From assembly GCA_022600195.1 (NCBI GenBank), contig JAHZKX010000057.1, positions 124,001 through 188,000 of the forward strand: a stretch of 64,000 nucleotides of DNA, read 5' to 3'. The stretch comes from Planctomycetota bacterium. Lineage in GTDB: Bacteria; Planctomycetota; Planctomycetia; Planctomycetales; Planctomycetaceae. The position numbers were made by a program, and so were the translations under genes. Positions 27,688 through 37,156 of this stretch are shown here, piece after piece. The notes beneath the pieces were generated by a model. It saw only the letters and a program-made list of their open reading frames with translations, was not told the DNA's origin and searched no databases. How positions within the stretch are numbered: the stretch's first letter is position 1; every line of letters starts with the position of its first letter.

Positions 27688-30600
27688 TTAGCTTGTTGAT
27701 TCCTCATCCTGATTTTGATACCGCAAGATTGATTTACTTATGACATTAATCAGTTTTTGTGTTTTATAGGGTTTCTTCAAAAAATGGGTCTCATCCAAAT
27801 TCGGCATCTGGCTGGCTAAGTCTTTTTCACTCAGTCCACTGGTTAAGATCACGGGAACATGAATGCCCTTTGAATTGAGTTTATTGAGCGTTTCCATCCC
27901 GCTCATTCCCGGCATCGTAATATCCAGTAAAACAACACTGATTGAATCACGATTCTGTTCAAATATTTTGAGGCCTTCACTGCCGGAATTCGCTATCAAT
28001 ACAGAAAAATCAAAACGCTTTAAAATATTTTTAACCACATTGCAGACCGCTTTATCATCATCAATCACTAAAATATCACCCACATCGGCTGGCACCAGTG
28101 TCTCAACACTACTATCTGTATTTGGATCCGCTGCTAAATCTGTCGCTAAAGGTAATATGACTCGAAAACAAGATCCCTGATCAACAGCTGACTGTACCCA
28201 AAGCCCTCCATGATGCCCGCGAATGATCCCCGATACTCCAGCCAAACCAAGCCCCCGACCCGTAAATTTGGTTGTAAAAAAGGGATCAAACATTTTGAAC
28301 TGACAGTCCTCGTCCATCCCAATCCCGTCATCCTCTATTTCAAAGAAGACGAATTTGCCACGATTGATGTTTTCGCAAAAATAATAGTTAGCTGAATCCT
28401 CTTCTTTCAGATCCATGACTCCTGTTCGCACTCGGATGTGCCCTGCTTTACTCTGATTCTGAACCGCTTCTGAGGCATTCGTCAATAAATTTAATACCAC
28501 CTGTTCAATCTGTCCGGGATCGCCGTGAATCAATAGATTTTGTTCAGACAAATCCATTTCAATATGCGCGTTGGGAGAGACGATTGTTTTCAGGATCTCG
28601 ATGGTTTCCTGAAAGATTTGATTCAGATTGAATGTACTGGATGCAAAGGTCCGTCGTCCGGAATATGCCAGCAAACGCTCACATATTTTTGCCGCGTGCC
28701 GTGCCGCGATTTCAATATTTCGCACATTTTGAATAACTGGCGAATCGGCTTTTAATTCCAATAACGCCAAATCGGTATTCCCTAGAATCGCCAGCAATAA
28801 ATTGTTGAAATCATGGGCCACACCTCCTGCCAGAACACCAAGGCTCTCCAGTTTCTGGGTGTGTAACATTTGAGCGTGTAGCTGATCTTTTTCCTCTTCA
28901 ATTTGAATCCGATCGGTAATATCACGAATCACCTGAATATACCCAGTGATTTGATTATCAGAACGACGCAACGGAGTCACGATGGTTTCACCCTGAAAAT
29001 GAGTACCGTCGGCTCTGATATATTCCATAATAAATGGTTTCAAGACGCGTGAATTGGGATATGAGACTCTTAAAAACTCATCCTCATATCGATCACATGA
29101 AGTAACGATCTCACGAATTGGCCGGCCCAGCAGGTCTGGCTCTTTGCAACGAAAATAGATTTGAATTGATTCATTACACATCACAATATTGTGACTGCGG
29201 TCAGTCACAACCATAGCATCAGTCACTGAATGAAAGATGGTTTGCAGTAAAATGCGTTGTCGATTTAACTGCTCAACTGTTTTCTTACGTGCTGTGACAT
29301 CAATGGCCAGGCCAATACAGCCTATGATTTCATCGGTGGTATTTCGCAATGGTTCAATATGGATATCCATAATCGAATTTTGCAATTGCTGCTCAAATCG
29401 GACCGACTCACCTTTCAAGGTCCGTTCATGCATCGCAGTCATATTGATTGAAGCATTCTGGGAATCATGAAAATCATAAAACGCCCTCCCCACTGTCTCA
29501 TTGGGTTGAATCCCCAATGAATTCAAACCTGCGCCCACAAGAGATGTATATTGGTTATCACAATCCGTGGTCCAGAGAATCGCTGGAATCTGATCCATAA
29601 TAATTCGCAACCGGGCTTCGTTCTCCAGTCGAATTTGTTGTGATCGTTTCAAATCATCTATATCAATGTGAGTACCGATGAGTTGCAAGGGAGTTGCCTG
29701 AGGGCTGAACGTCGAAAACTTGCCTCTCGTTAAGATCCACTTCCAGTTCCCATCCTTTTTCTTCATACGGGTTTCTGCTTCATATGAAGATATTTTTCCA
29801 GTTATATAATCATCCAACAATTTTAATGTGGGTGCTAAATCGTCTGGATGCAACAGATTTTTCCATGCACTGAAAGTGGCTGGAAATTCATTGGGTTCAT
29901 AGCCCAGCATAGAATACCAGTGATCATCATATTTGACTTTCTCTGTGAGAATATCATATTCCCAAAATCCCATATCAGAACCACGGGCGGCCATCGTGAT
30001 TCGTAGTTCACTTTCCTGTAATTTCTTCTCAGATTGTTCGCGGCTTAATTCTGTAGCTGCTCTAAACGTATAGTTTTTTATGGCCGGAATTTCACACAGA
30101 TTATCATAGATCGGACGGTCCCCCAGCAAAACCAGGTGTCCCTGAATCTCGCCTTTCCGATTAATCATCGGTACACTGAAATATGATTCTATTTGATTGT
30201 TGACTAAGAATTGATCTTCCGGATATTGATCTGTCACTCCACTATGTATTGAGAATGTTTCGTAATTTACGGCATGTTCACATGGCGAACCGGCAACTAC
30301 ATATTCGAAATCAGGAATTAATTCGCCGTTAAGACAAGCTCCCAGGGTCTGGCAAGTTCGCACTTCCTCATCACACAACCGATGTTGCACCAGAAAGACA
30401 CCTTTCAGTCGTAAGGCATCTGCTAACTCTTTTACAAGACGTTTGAAAAATTGAGTGCCGGTAACCCCACTTGTCGCACTTGAAAGTGAATGCAATAACC
30501 GTTCGTTTTGTCGTTGGCCGGTAATATCATTAATCAGCCAGAGCTCTTGTCCTGTTTCGTTCGGTAGCGTGACTTCACAGAGATGTAAACGCTTATTAAC

Positions 30601-30942
30601 ATCATTGCGTTTAAACCAGATTTCTGCATCTCTGGAACAATCTGTTGAATTTGATTCTGAAGAGAGACTGGTTTTCAGTTCAAATAACTGTTTAAGATTT
30701 TCATCAAAGATCTCTGCATTTTGCTCGGAGCCCCCCAATAGCTCATCTGCCCTCTGGTTAATGAAGAGCATTTCCTCAGTACATAAAACCGCACCGGAGG
30801 GAATACTTTCGATTATTAATTTAATAGATGCAATATCGGTGGTCTGCGGGTAGGATTCTGTTGGTGAATATTTCACTTTTGGCGTAGAATCAATACGGAA
30901 CTGTTTTGTCTTCCCTCTGGATGAACTTAGATTCGATTCCAT
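27688..30942 (-). CDS. multi-PAS/GAF hybrid sensor histidine kinase
   Basis: A 1084-residue soluble signalling protein with no membrane helix. In order: a degenerate PAS (~35-125), a GAF-like region (~150-300), at least three PAS/PAC units (~310-430, ~440-570, ~580-690; e.g. MGFWEYDILTEKVKYDDHWYSMLGYEPNEFP with PAC motif LQLIGTHIDIDDLK), and the HisKA box with the phospho-acceptor His (LESLGVLAGGVAHDFNNLL). The ATPase domain follows (LTNASEAVQNQ, FFEIEDDGIGMDED, FTGRGLGLAGVSGIIRGH). The C-terminal receiver (~950-1075) has DDDK, LLDITMPGMSG (phospho-Asp), LTSG and the KPY Lys. GGAG lies nine bases before the ATG. The closing receiver makes it a hybrid kinase; no cognate regulator is adjacent. 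Confidence 0.93.
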   Translation of the reverse strand: MESNLSSSRGKTKQFRIDSTPKVKYSPTESYPQTTDIASIKLIIESIPSGAVLCTEEMLFINQRADELLGGSEQNAEIFDENLKQLFELKTSLSSESNSTDCSRDAEIWFKRNDVNKRLHLCEVTLPNETGQELWLINDITGQRQNERLLHSLSSATSGVTGTQFFKRLVKELADALRLKGVFLVQHRLCDEEVRTCQTLGACLNGELIPDFEYVVAGSPCEHAVNYETFSIHSGVTDQYPEDQFLVNNQIESYFSVPMINRKGEIQGHLVLLGDRPIYDNLCEIPAIKNYTFRAATELSREQSEKKLQESELRITMAARGSDMGFWEYDILTEKVKYDDHWYSMLGYEPNEFPATFSAWKNLLHPDDLAPTLKLLDDYITGKISSYEAETRMKKKDGNWKWILTRGKFSTFSPQATPLQLIGTHIDIDDLKRSQQIRLENEARLRIIMDQIPAILWTTDCDNQYTSLVGAGLNSLGIQPNETVGRAFYDFHDSQNASINMTAMHERTLKGESVRFEQQLQNSIMDIHIEPLRNTTDEIIGCIGLAIDVTARKKTVEQLNRQRILLQTIFHSVTDAMVVTDRSHNIVMCNESIQIYFRCKEPDLLGRPIREIVTSCDRYEDEFLRVSYPNSRVLKPFIMEYIRADGTHFQGETIVTPLRRSDNQITGYIQVIRDITDRIQIEEEKDQLHAQMLHTQKLESLGVLAGGVAHDFNNLLLAILGNTDLALLELKADSPVIQNVRNIEIAARHAAKICERLLAYSGRRTFASSTFNLNQIFQETIEILKTIVSPNAHIEMDLSEQNLLIHGDPGQIEQVVLNLLTNASEAVQNQSKAGHIRVRTGVMDLKEEDSANYYFCENINRGKFVFFEIEDDGIGMDEDCQFKMFDPFFTTKFTGRGLGLAGVSGIIRGHHGGLWVQSAVDQGSCFRVILPLATDLAADPNTDSSVETLVPADVGDILVIDDDKAVCNVVKNILKRFDFSVLIANSGSEGLKIFEQNRDSISVVLLDITMPGMSGMETLNKLNSKGIHVPVILTSGLSEKDLASQMPNLDETHFLKKPYKTQKLINVISKSILRYQNQDEESTS

Positions 30943-31149
30943 TCAAAGTCTCTCCCGGATACGTTTCAAATGTTCAAACAAGTAAACAAGCGTCTATAAC
31001 TGTCGAGTATTATTTGACATAGGTTAACGTATGCTACAGAATTAAAGTTGGATTCGATATCCCAAAAACTCATTCCTAATAAATTGACTCGGAAAACATT
31101 CCTTCCATTTCTCCCGCCTGTTTTGTCCAAAGATAGAAAGCCCACTGCA

Positions 31150-33768
31150 GTGAAGAAATTTCTAAATATTGGCTTATGCCTGATCTCTGCAACGATCTTG
31201 ATTCTTTCAAACCGAGAAGTTCAAGCAGATCAGCAGTACCTGAAATTAAATCCCCAGGACCATGTGGTTTTCATCGGAAATACATTTGCAGAACGCATGC
31301 AAAATGCCGGGCATTTTGAAACGCTGCTCCATAGTCGTTTTCCTGACAAGCAACTTGTTGTTCGCAATCTAGGTTGGTCAGCTGATGAACTCACCTTGCG
31401 TCCCCGTTCAAAAGATTTTCAGGATCACGGCCATAACCTGGAAGACCACAAGGCAGATGTCATCATTGCCTGTTTTGGATTTAACGAGTCTTTTGCTGGT
31501 AAAAAAGGGCTCGCAAAATTTGAAACAGACTTAAATAAATTTATCGACACGACACTTCAGGCAAAATACAACGGAAAGTCCCACCCGCGACTGGTTCTCT
31601 TCTCACCTATTGCCAATGAAAATTTGAAACGACATGGTTTAACTGACTGCGAAGAAAACAATAAACGCATTCAACTTTACACTGCTGCCATGCAGAAAAT
31701 TGCGAAAGAGAAAAACGTATTGTTTGTGGATCTGTTTACTCCCAGTAACAAATTGATGAATCACGGAAATCATCCGTTAACATTTAACGGAATACATCTG
31801 ACCGATTACGGATACCAGCAGCTTGCTCCTGCCATTGATGTCGCGTTATTTGGACCACGTATCAAATCGGGCTCCACTGTTGACATGAAAAATCTGCGAG
31901 CGGAAGTTTTGGAAAAGAATCTGCAATTCTGGTACGACTATCGTGCCGTCAACGGTTACTATATTTATGGCGGCCGAAAAGCACCTTTTGGAGTGGTCAA
32001 CTTCCCTGCCGAATTTGCGAAGCTACGCAAAATGATTCACAATCGCGACCAACGAATCTGGGCAGTTGCTCAGGGAAAAACTGTTCCGACAAAAATTGAT
32101 GACAGTCAGACGGGTGAGTTTGTTGACATTAAAACGAACGTAAAAGATCTTTCTTCAATCAAGATTACTTCACCACAGGAATCACAAAAAAAATTCGAAT
32201 TACCCGCCGGATTTGAAATCAACCTGTTCGCATCCGAAGTCGAATTCCCGGAGTTACAGAATCCAGTCCAATTCGCCTTTGACAACAAAGGTCGACTCTG
32301 GGTATGCACCATGGAATCCTACCCGCAATACCTACCCGGAAAAAATGTCGATGATAAAGTTTTGATTTTTGAAGACACCAATGGAGATGGTCGGGCAGAT
32401 AAACAAACAATTTTTGCAGATGGGCTTCACCTGCCAACCGGAATTGAACTGGGAGATGGCGGTGTTTATGTTGCCCAGCAACCGAACATCGTCTTCCTGA
32501 AAGACACCGATGGTGACGATCATGCCGACTATAAAGAAATCGTTTTACACGGATTTGATTCAGCCGACTCTCATCACTCAATCAGTGCTTTCACCTGGGG
32601 TCCCGGCGGAGACCTGTACTTCCAGGAAGGCACGTTCCATCATTCGCAGATCGAAACACCTTATGGACCAAGGCGCCTTAAAAATGCCGGCATCTTTCGC
32701 TATGAACCACGAACAGAAAAATTTGATATTTTTGTTTCATACAGCTACGCCAATCCCTGGGGACATGTATTCGATCGTTGGGGACAGAATTTTGTCGCCG
32801 ATGCATCCGGAGGTGCTAACTATTACGGCACCGCTTACTCTGGCGATCTGGACTACCCTCGCAAACACGCCGGGATGAAACAATTCTTAAAAAAACAATG
32901 GCGTCCTACTGCCGGCTGTGAATTCGTTTCCAGTCGTCAATTTCCTGATGAAATGCAAGGGAATTATCTGCTGAATAACTGCATCGGTTTTCATGGTGTT
33001 CTGCAGTACAAAATGAAAGAAGATGGTTCGGGCTTCGCCGCTGATCCGGTCGAGCCACTTGTCAAATCGTCGGATACTAACTTTCGACCTGTTGACCTGC
33101 AGTTTGGCCCTGACGGTGCACTGTACCTGATTGACTGGTTTAACCCACTCGTAGGTCATATGCAACACTCAATCCGAGACCCCAATCGTGACGCTCAGCA
33201 TGGTCGTATCTGGCGTGTCACATACAACAAGAAACCGGTATTAAAGAATCCTGAAATTGCGAAAGCCTCGATCCCCGAACTGCTGGATCTACTTAAAACA
33301 TACGAAGATCGCGTCCGTTATCGCGTTCGTCGCGAACTGCGAATACGAGATACTGAAAAAGTCATCTCTGCGGTTAACAAATGGGTGACTTCACTCGATA
33401 CGAAAGATCAGGATTATCAGCATCATCTGCTTGAAGCGTTATGGGTTCATCAGAATCTGGATGTGGTTGACACTGGATTTCTCAAAAAAATGCTTCGTTC
33501 ACCAGAACCCAAAGCGCGGGCAGCAGCAACGCGTGTCTTATGCTACTGGCGTGACCGGGTCGACAACTCACTCGACTTACTGCAAGTCCAGGTCAATGAT
33601 GACAATCCCAGAGTCAGACTGGAAGCGATTCGAGCGCTCAGCTTTTATCACGATCCCAAAGCACTTGAGATTGCCGTGGAATCACTGATTCATCCACAAG
33701 ACTATTATCTTGAGTACACTTTAAAAGAGACTATGGACACACTCGAAAAAAGAATGGAAGCCGAATAA
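31150..33768 (+). CDS. SGNH-hydrolase / membrane-bound dehydrogenase-type propeller / HEAT protein
   Basis: An exported protein of 872 residues from the GTG at 31150, which gives a clean signal peptide (KKFLNIGLCLISATILILS, cleavage at VQA). A TTG at 31048 would add 34 residues ahead of it. Domains: an SGNH/GDSL-like lipase-esterase domain (~35-240; HVVFIGNTFAERM in place of GDS, then CFGFNES, then GIHLTDYGY). The Pirellula/Verrucomicrobium-type putative dehydrogenase propeller (~340-680) follows, with LPAGFEINLFASEVEFPELQNPVQFAFDNKGRLWV, DTDGDDHADYKE and WGHVFDRWGQNFVADASGG. C-terminal HEAT-like helices occupy ~720-870. The downstream heme-binding gene supplies the cytochrome part that is often fused in related proteins. 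Confidence 0.85.
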   Translation: MKKFLNIGLCLISATILILSNREVQADQQYLKLNPQDHVVFIGNTFAERMQNAGHFETLLHSRFPDKQLVVRNLGWSADELTLRPRSKDFQDHGHNLEDHKADVIIACFGFNESFAGKKGLAKFETDLNKFIDTTLQAKYNGKSHPRLVLFSPIANENLKRHGLTDCEENNKRIQLYTAAMQKIAKEKNVLFVDLFTPSNKLMNHGNHPLTFNGIHLTDYGYQQLAPAIDVALFGPRIKSGSTVDMKNLRAEVLEKNLQFWYDYRAVNGYYIYGGRKAPFGVVNFPAEFAKLRKMIHNRDQRIWAVAQGKTVPTKIDDSQTGEFVDIKTNVKDLSSIKITSPQESQKKFELPAGFEINLFASEVEFPELQNPVQFAFDNKGRLWVCTMESYPQYLPGKNVDDKVLIFEDTNGDGRADKQTIFADGLHLPTGIELGDGGVYVAQQPNIVFLKDTDGDDHADYKEIVLHGFDSADSHHSISAFTWGPGGDLYFQEGTFHHSQIETPYGPRRLKNAGIFRYEPRTEKFDIFVSYSYANPWGHVFDRWGQNFVADASGGANYYGTAYSGDLDYPRKHAGMKQFLKKQWRPTAGCEFVSSRQFPDEMQGNYLLNNCIGFHGVLQYKMKEDGSGFAADPVEPLVKSSDTNFRPVDLQFGPDGALYLIDWFNPLVGHMQHSIRDPNRDAQHGRIWRVTYNKKPVLKNPEIAKASIPELLDLLKTYEDRVRYRVRRELRIRDTEKVISAVNKWVTSLDTKDQDYQHHLLEALWVHQNLDVVDTGFLKKMLRSPEPKARAAATRVLCYWRDRVDNSLDLLQVQVNDDNPRVRLEAIRALSFYHDPKALEIAVESLIHPQDYYLEYTLKETMDTLEKRMEAE

Positions 33769-33824
33769 TTTTCTTGTTTGCTCAGAAACGTCTATAAAAT
33801 CATACCCAAGGGAGAGAACCTGCT

Positions 33825-33838
33825 GTATCCCGGGATAC
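33825..33838. promoter_or_regulatory. 14-bp perfect palindrome
   Basis: GTATCCCGGGATAC is fully self-complementary and lies in the 157-bp gap between the dehydrogenase-type gene and the cytochrome gene, 88 bp before the latter's ATG. No gap or mismatch. A protein-binding site or mRNA hairpin is possible; no factor is identified. Confidence 0.35.
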
Positions 33839-33925
33839 CATCTATTTGCGTTGCAGTCATTGATCTGAAAACTGCCGCGTTTTTAAATTAACCGTCAAAA
33901 GCCTTAATGCAGAGCGATTTCTAAA

Positions 33926-35710
33926 ATGAGAATTCCGGTAAATTATATTTCAACCCTGCTTCTGTCGGGAATGGCATTGTATTTCTGTCATGTATCTGTG
34001 GAACAAACGTTCGCGCGATCTCAGAGCAGCAGTGTCGCGCCCTTAATGAAATTGTTAAAGAGTGGGCGTATTCCGGCTCAAAGACAGGGAACCATTATTG
34101 AACTGATCTGCCGCAAAGGAAATCAAGACGATCTGGGATATATCTGGGAGCAAATCGTAACAGACAAGCTCAAAGGTGAAATGAAAGAAAAGTCACTGCT
34201 TTCTTTGAAAGAAGCATTTCAGAATCGAAAAATCGTTCCGGCAGGTTCACTCAATGGAATTGGCGCTCTCATCGATGAAAAGCCCCCTCTCAATCAGACT
34301 GCAGTCGAACTGGCCGGTTTATGGAAAGTCCCATCCGCAGCGGAACAGCTTCAAGAATTAGCTTTATCCAAAACCACAAAAAACAAACTGCGAATAGCCG
34401 CCATAGATGCCCTTGTTTCCATCGGAGGCCCGGAAAGCATAAAAGCCATGCAGGAACTCACTCGCGATCACTCTCCGAATGAAATCCGTTATCTGGGAGC
34501 AGCCGCTTTAGTTTCTCTCGATCTAAATCAAGCCATTGATGCAGGTCTCAAAATCTTGAAATCGAAAGAATCGGGAGACCCCACTCCTTTGATAGCTGCG
34601 ATTCTGGACAAACAGGGTGCCGCTGATCAATTTGCATCTGCTATCACTTCCCAAAAAATCTCAGAAGACGTCGCAAAAAAACTTCTGCGACATATGTATT
34701 CTGTCGGACGTAGCGATAAATTATTAAGTGATGCACTCAGTAAAGCGGCCGGAATGGCGGGAGCAGAAAAGAAACTCACAGACGCTGAATTTAAACAGCT
34801 CGTTGTAGATGTCATCTCAAAGGGTGATCCCGAACGCGGAGAAAAGATTTTCCGTCGTTCCGATCTCAGTTGCATGAAATGTCATGCTGTCAGCAAAGCG
34901 GGTGGTGAAGTGGGCCCAGATTTGAGTCCCATCGGCGCCAGCTCTCCCGTTGATTATCTGCTACGTTCGATACTCTATCCGAACCAGGCAGTCAAAGAAG
35001 CCTATCAGACATTTATGATCATCACCACCGAAGGAACAATCGTTCGCGGTATTATCGTCGACCGTAATGAGGAACGACTGATTCTAAAAGACGCCAACGG
35101 CAAGCAAATCGTGATTCCCGTCGATGACATTGATGATGAAGCTGAAGGAGGCTCGCTGATGCCACAGGGATTAACAAAGTTCCTCACCAGAGATGAACTG
35201 ATTGATATAGTCAAATATCTCTCTGTTCTGGGAAAACCAGGTAGTTACGCCGTTCGTTCCAAACCAACAGTTCAGCGCTGGTTATTAATGAAAAACATCC
35301 CAGAATTGATTTTATCAAACGAGAATCCTGACGAAGAACTATTTGAAGAACATGTGCTTCGTGCTTCTGGTACTGAGTGGACTCCACAATACGCAATGGC
35401 CGCCGGATTACTTCCCTTCGAAGAATTAAACAGTTTAGCTACAAACTCTAAACTACTACTTCAGGCAGAAATTAATGTAACCGAGGCAGGATCAGTCGGT
35501 TTTCGTATCAACTCTGCAACAGACACAAAAATCTGGATTGATGCACAGGCATTAGAGCCTGAACTCGAGAATCAGATTCACTTGGAAAAAGGGCTCCATA
35601 AACTGACACTATTGGTCAATTTGGAAAATCGAAACGATAGAGGCATTCGGGCAGAATTCTACAAACCCGCTGAATCGAAAGCATCTTTTACAGTGGTTGG
35701 TGGTAAATAG
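33926..35710 (+). CDS. HEAT-repeat c-type cytochrome (planctomycete heme-binding domain)
   Basis: A 594-residue exported protein. Signal peptide in residues ~1-30 (YISTLLLSGMALYFCHVS). Residues ~35-290 are HEAT-like helical repeats. The c-type heme site is CMKCH (~residue 314) with the family segment GGEVGPDLSPIGASSPVDYLLRSIL, and the probable Met ligand is in SLMPQGLTKFLTRDELIDIVKYLSVLG. This is the Pirellula/Verrucomicrobium-type putative heme-binding domain. The last ~130 residues are a beta-rich domain (VGFRINSATDTKIWID). It probably takes electrons from the dehydrogenase-type propeller encoded just upstream. Its own signal peptide shows that the split between the two is real and not a sequencing frameshift. 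Confidence 0.9.
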   Translation: MRIPVNYISTLLLSGMALYFCHVSVEQTFARSQSSSVAPLMKLLKSGRIPAQRQGTIIELICRKGNQDDLGYIWEQIVTDKLKGEMKEKSLLSLKEAFQNRKIVPAGSLNGIGALIDEKPPLNQTAVELAGLWKVPSAAEQLQELALSKTTKNKLRIAAIDALVSIGGPESIKAMQELTRDHSPNEIRYLGAAALVSLDLNQAIDAGLKILKSKESGDPTPLIAAILDKQGAADQFASAITSQKISEDVAKKLLRHMYSVGRSDKLLSDALSKAAGMAGAEKKLTDAEFKQLVVDVISKGDPERGEKIFRRSDLSCMKCHAVSKAGGEVGPDLSPIGASSPVDYLLRSILYPNQAVKEAYQTFMIITTEGTIVRGIIVDRNEERLILKDANGKQIVIPVDDIDDEAEGGSLMPQGLTKFLTRDELIDIVKYLSVLGKPGSYAVRSKPTVQRWLLMKNIPELILSNENPDEELFEEHVLRASGTEWTPQYAMAAGLLPFEELNSLATNSKLLLQAEINVTEAGSVGFRINSATDTKIWIDAQALEPELENQIHLEKGLHKLTLLVNLENRNDRGIRAEFYKPAESKASFTVVGGK

Positions 35711-35734
35711 ACGAACATCTCTGATCCCTGGTTG

Positions 35735-35827
35735 CTAGAGAGCATCCCGTTTAACATAGCGCCTTACATTCGATAATACTCGTTTCAAATGGCCTTGGAG
35801 ACGCTACGGTAAACCTGGACACAGGCT
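35735..35827 (+). repeat. dispersed ~94-bp intergenic repeat, copy A
   Basis: One of three same-orientation copies in this window (others 41637-41732 and 62239-62332). It begins CTAGAG, contains ATACTCGTTTCAAATG and ends in the most conserved 33 bp, TTGGAGACGCTACRGTAAA followed by CCTGGACACAGRCT (35795-35827). This copy lies between convergent genes, and its last bases include the stop codon of the minus-strand gene at 35826. Confidence 0.85.
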
Positions 35828-37097
35828 ATAACGTTGGCTTGCGAGCTTCGATGGCGTTCGAAGAATCGACTGCCTCAGGAATATAAGGATGAGTTTTCTG
35901 CCATTCCGACCAGAATGTGGCGGCGTGGGTGTTGCGCCAAAGTGCTAATGCATTTCCCACATGGCTGTAAAACGTATATTTCTGCAGAATCTCTGCTTCC
36001 GTATGAGTGGTGGTATTTTTAATCACCCATTTGGCAGCCTTCACAATCTGCTCATGAGGCGGATGTAATTCCTTCGGCGCAATTGCCAACCATTCCAGAT
36101 GATGGCCCGTTGCAATCACATTTTTATAATCGGGAATTTCCTGGGGATCTGTCAAAGCAGTTTTCCCATCCATCCAGTTCGCCGGCCAATGACCATCCTC
36201 AAATTGACAAACACTGATTAAATCACGAACGCGCTCCAGATATGCATACGCCTGTGCTCTGACCTGGTCAGATAAAATATCAAATTCATCATCCAGACGA
36301 ATCAGCAACATCAGTGAGTAGACTCGATGCGTGCCGACACAGACTCCAAACCGCTTATGACCTCGCAGTAACCGCAATGCAATCTGATCGAATGAGACAG
36401 CACGACCGTCAGTTGTCTTCCATTGTTTCACAGGAGGAATCCAGAGACCAAAGGCCATTGCAGACCACTCCACTTCCCGCTCATCCAAACGAAAGTCACG
36501 CAATGACTGTTGAATGACATCGTTAATATCCATATCCCGTCGTGATGGTGCAAAAACTGGTTCATCCAGTGGAATCCCGGCTTCCGTCAATGAAGCCAGC
36601 CAGTGGTCATGATGCACCGATCCACCTGCCTGGCTACCCCAGCGAATGGAAATCCCACCTGGTTTATCTATTAACAATGGTGAAGCCTCATCACCCCATG
36701 AAGCCAGAAAACGGCCGTGGTCAACCAGAAAATCTTTCATTTCGACACCCGAAACAACACTCGGATCTTGAAATGTTGAATGAATACTCCATGTGCGTAG
36801 TGCATGCTCCACATGATTTGGCTTCAGATGCTTCCTCGGAAATTTTGGCCGAACCTGCTTGAGGACTGCCGCTAATTCTTCATCAGTCACAACAGACGAA
36901 TCATTATAAAACGGTTCCACACGTAGTGGTACTTTGCGCTCAATTTTGATTTCCGGAAACGATTGCTGCATCAGAAATACATCATTAAATTCCTGCTGAG
37001 ACTCTTTCGAACCCAGAGTGTAAGCGCCACAAAAAGCGACCACCACCAGAACTTGTACCACGATCACAGTTTTCAATGACAATTTATGTGACTTCAT
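35826..37097 (-). CDS. membrane-anchored protein with alpha-barrel-like domain, unrecognised
   Basis: A 423-residue protein with one N-terminal transmembrane helix (VIVVQVLVVVAFCGAYTLG, ~10-28) and a large soluble, probably periplasmic, part. That part is rich in Trp, His and helices (VEWSAMAFGLWIPPVKQW, RLLRGHKRFGVCVGTHRVYSLMLLIRLD, ISVCQFEDGHWPANW), which is reminiscent of alpha/alpha-toroid folds such as terpenoid-cyclase/prenyltransferase-like proteins. This likeness is weak and no catalytic motif is clear. It is followed on the same strand, upstream, by the polytopic protein at 37157-38752, 59 bp apart, so the two may be co-transcribed. Confidence 0.7.
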   Translation of the reverse strand: MKSHKLSLKTVIVVQVLVVVAFCGAYTLGSKESQQEFNDVFLMQQSFPEIKIERKVPLRVEPFYNDSSVVTDEELAAVLKQVRPKFPRKHLKPNHVEHALRTWSIHSTFQDPSVVSGVEMKDFLVDHGRFLASWGDEASPLLIDKPGGISIRWGSQAGGSVHHDHWLASLTEAGIPLDEPVFAPSRRDMDINDVIQQSLRDFRLDEREVEWSAMAFGLWIPPVKQWKTTDGRAVSFDQIALRLLRGHKRFGVCVGTHRVYSLMLLIRLDDEFDILSDQVRAQAYAYLERVRDLISVCQFEDGHWPANWMDGKTALTDPQEIPDYKNVIATGHHLEWLAIAPKELHPPHEQIVKAAKWVIKNTTTHTEAEILQKYTFYSHVGNALALWRNTHAATFWSEWQKTHPYIPEAVDSSNAIEARKPTL

Positions 37098-37156
37098 ATC
37101 GCATCTCGATTTTAAGATTACTATAATTTCTTTGACCTGTTTACAACAGATTCTGA

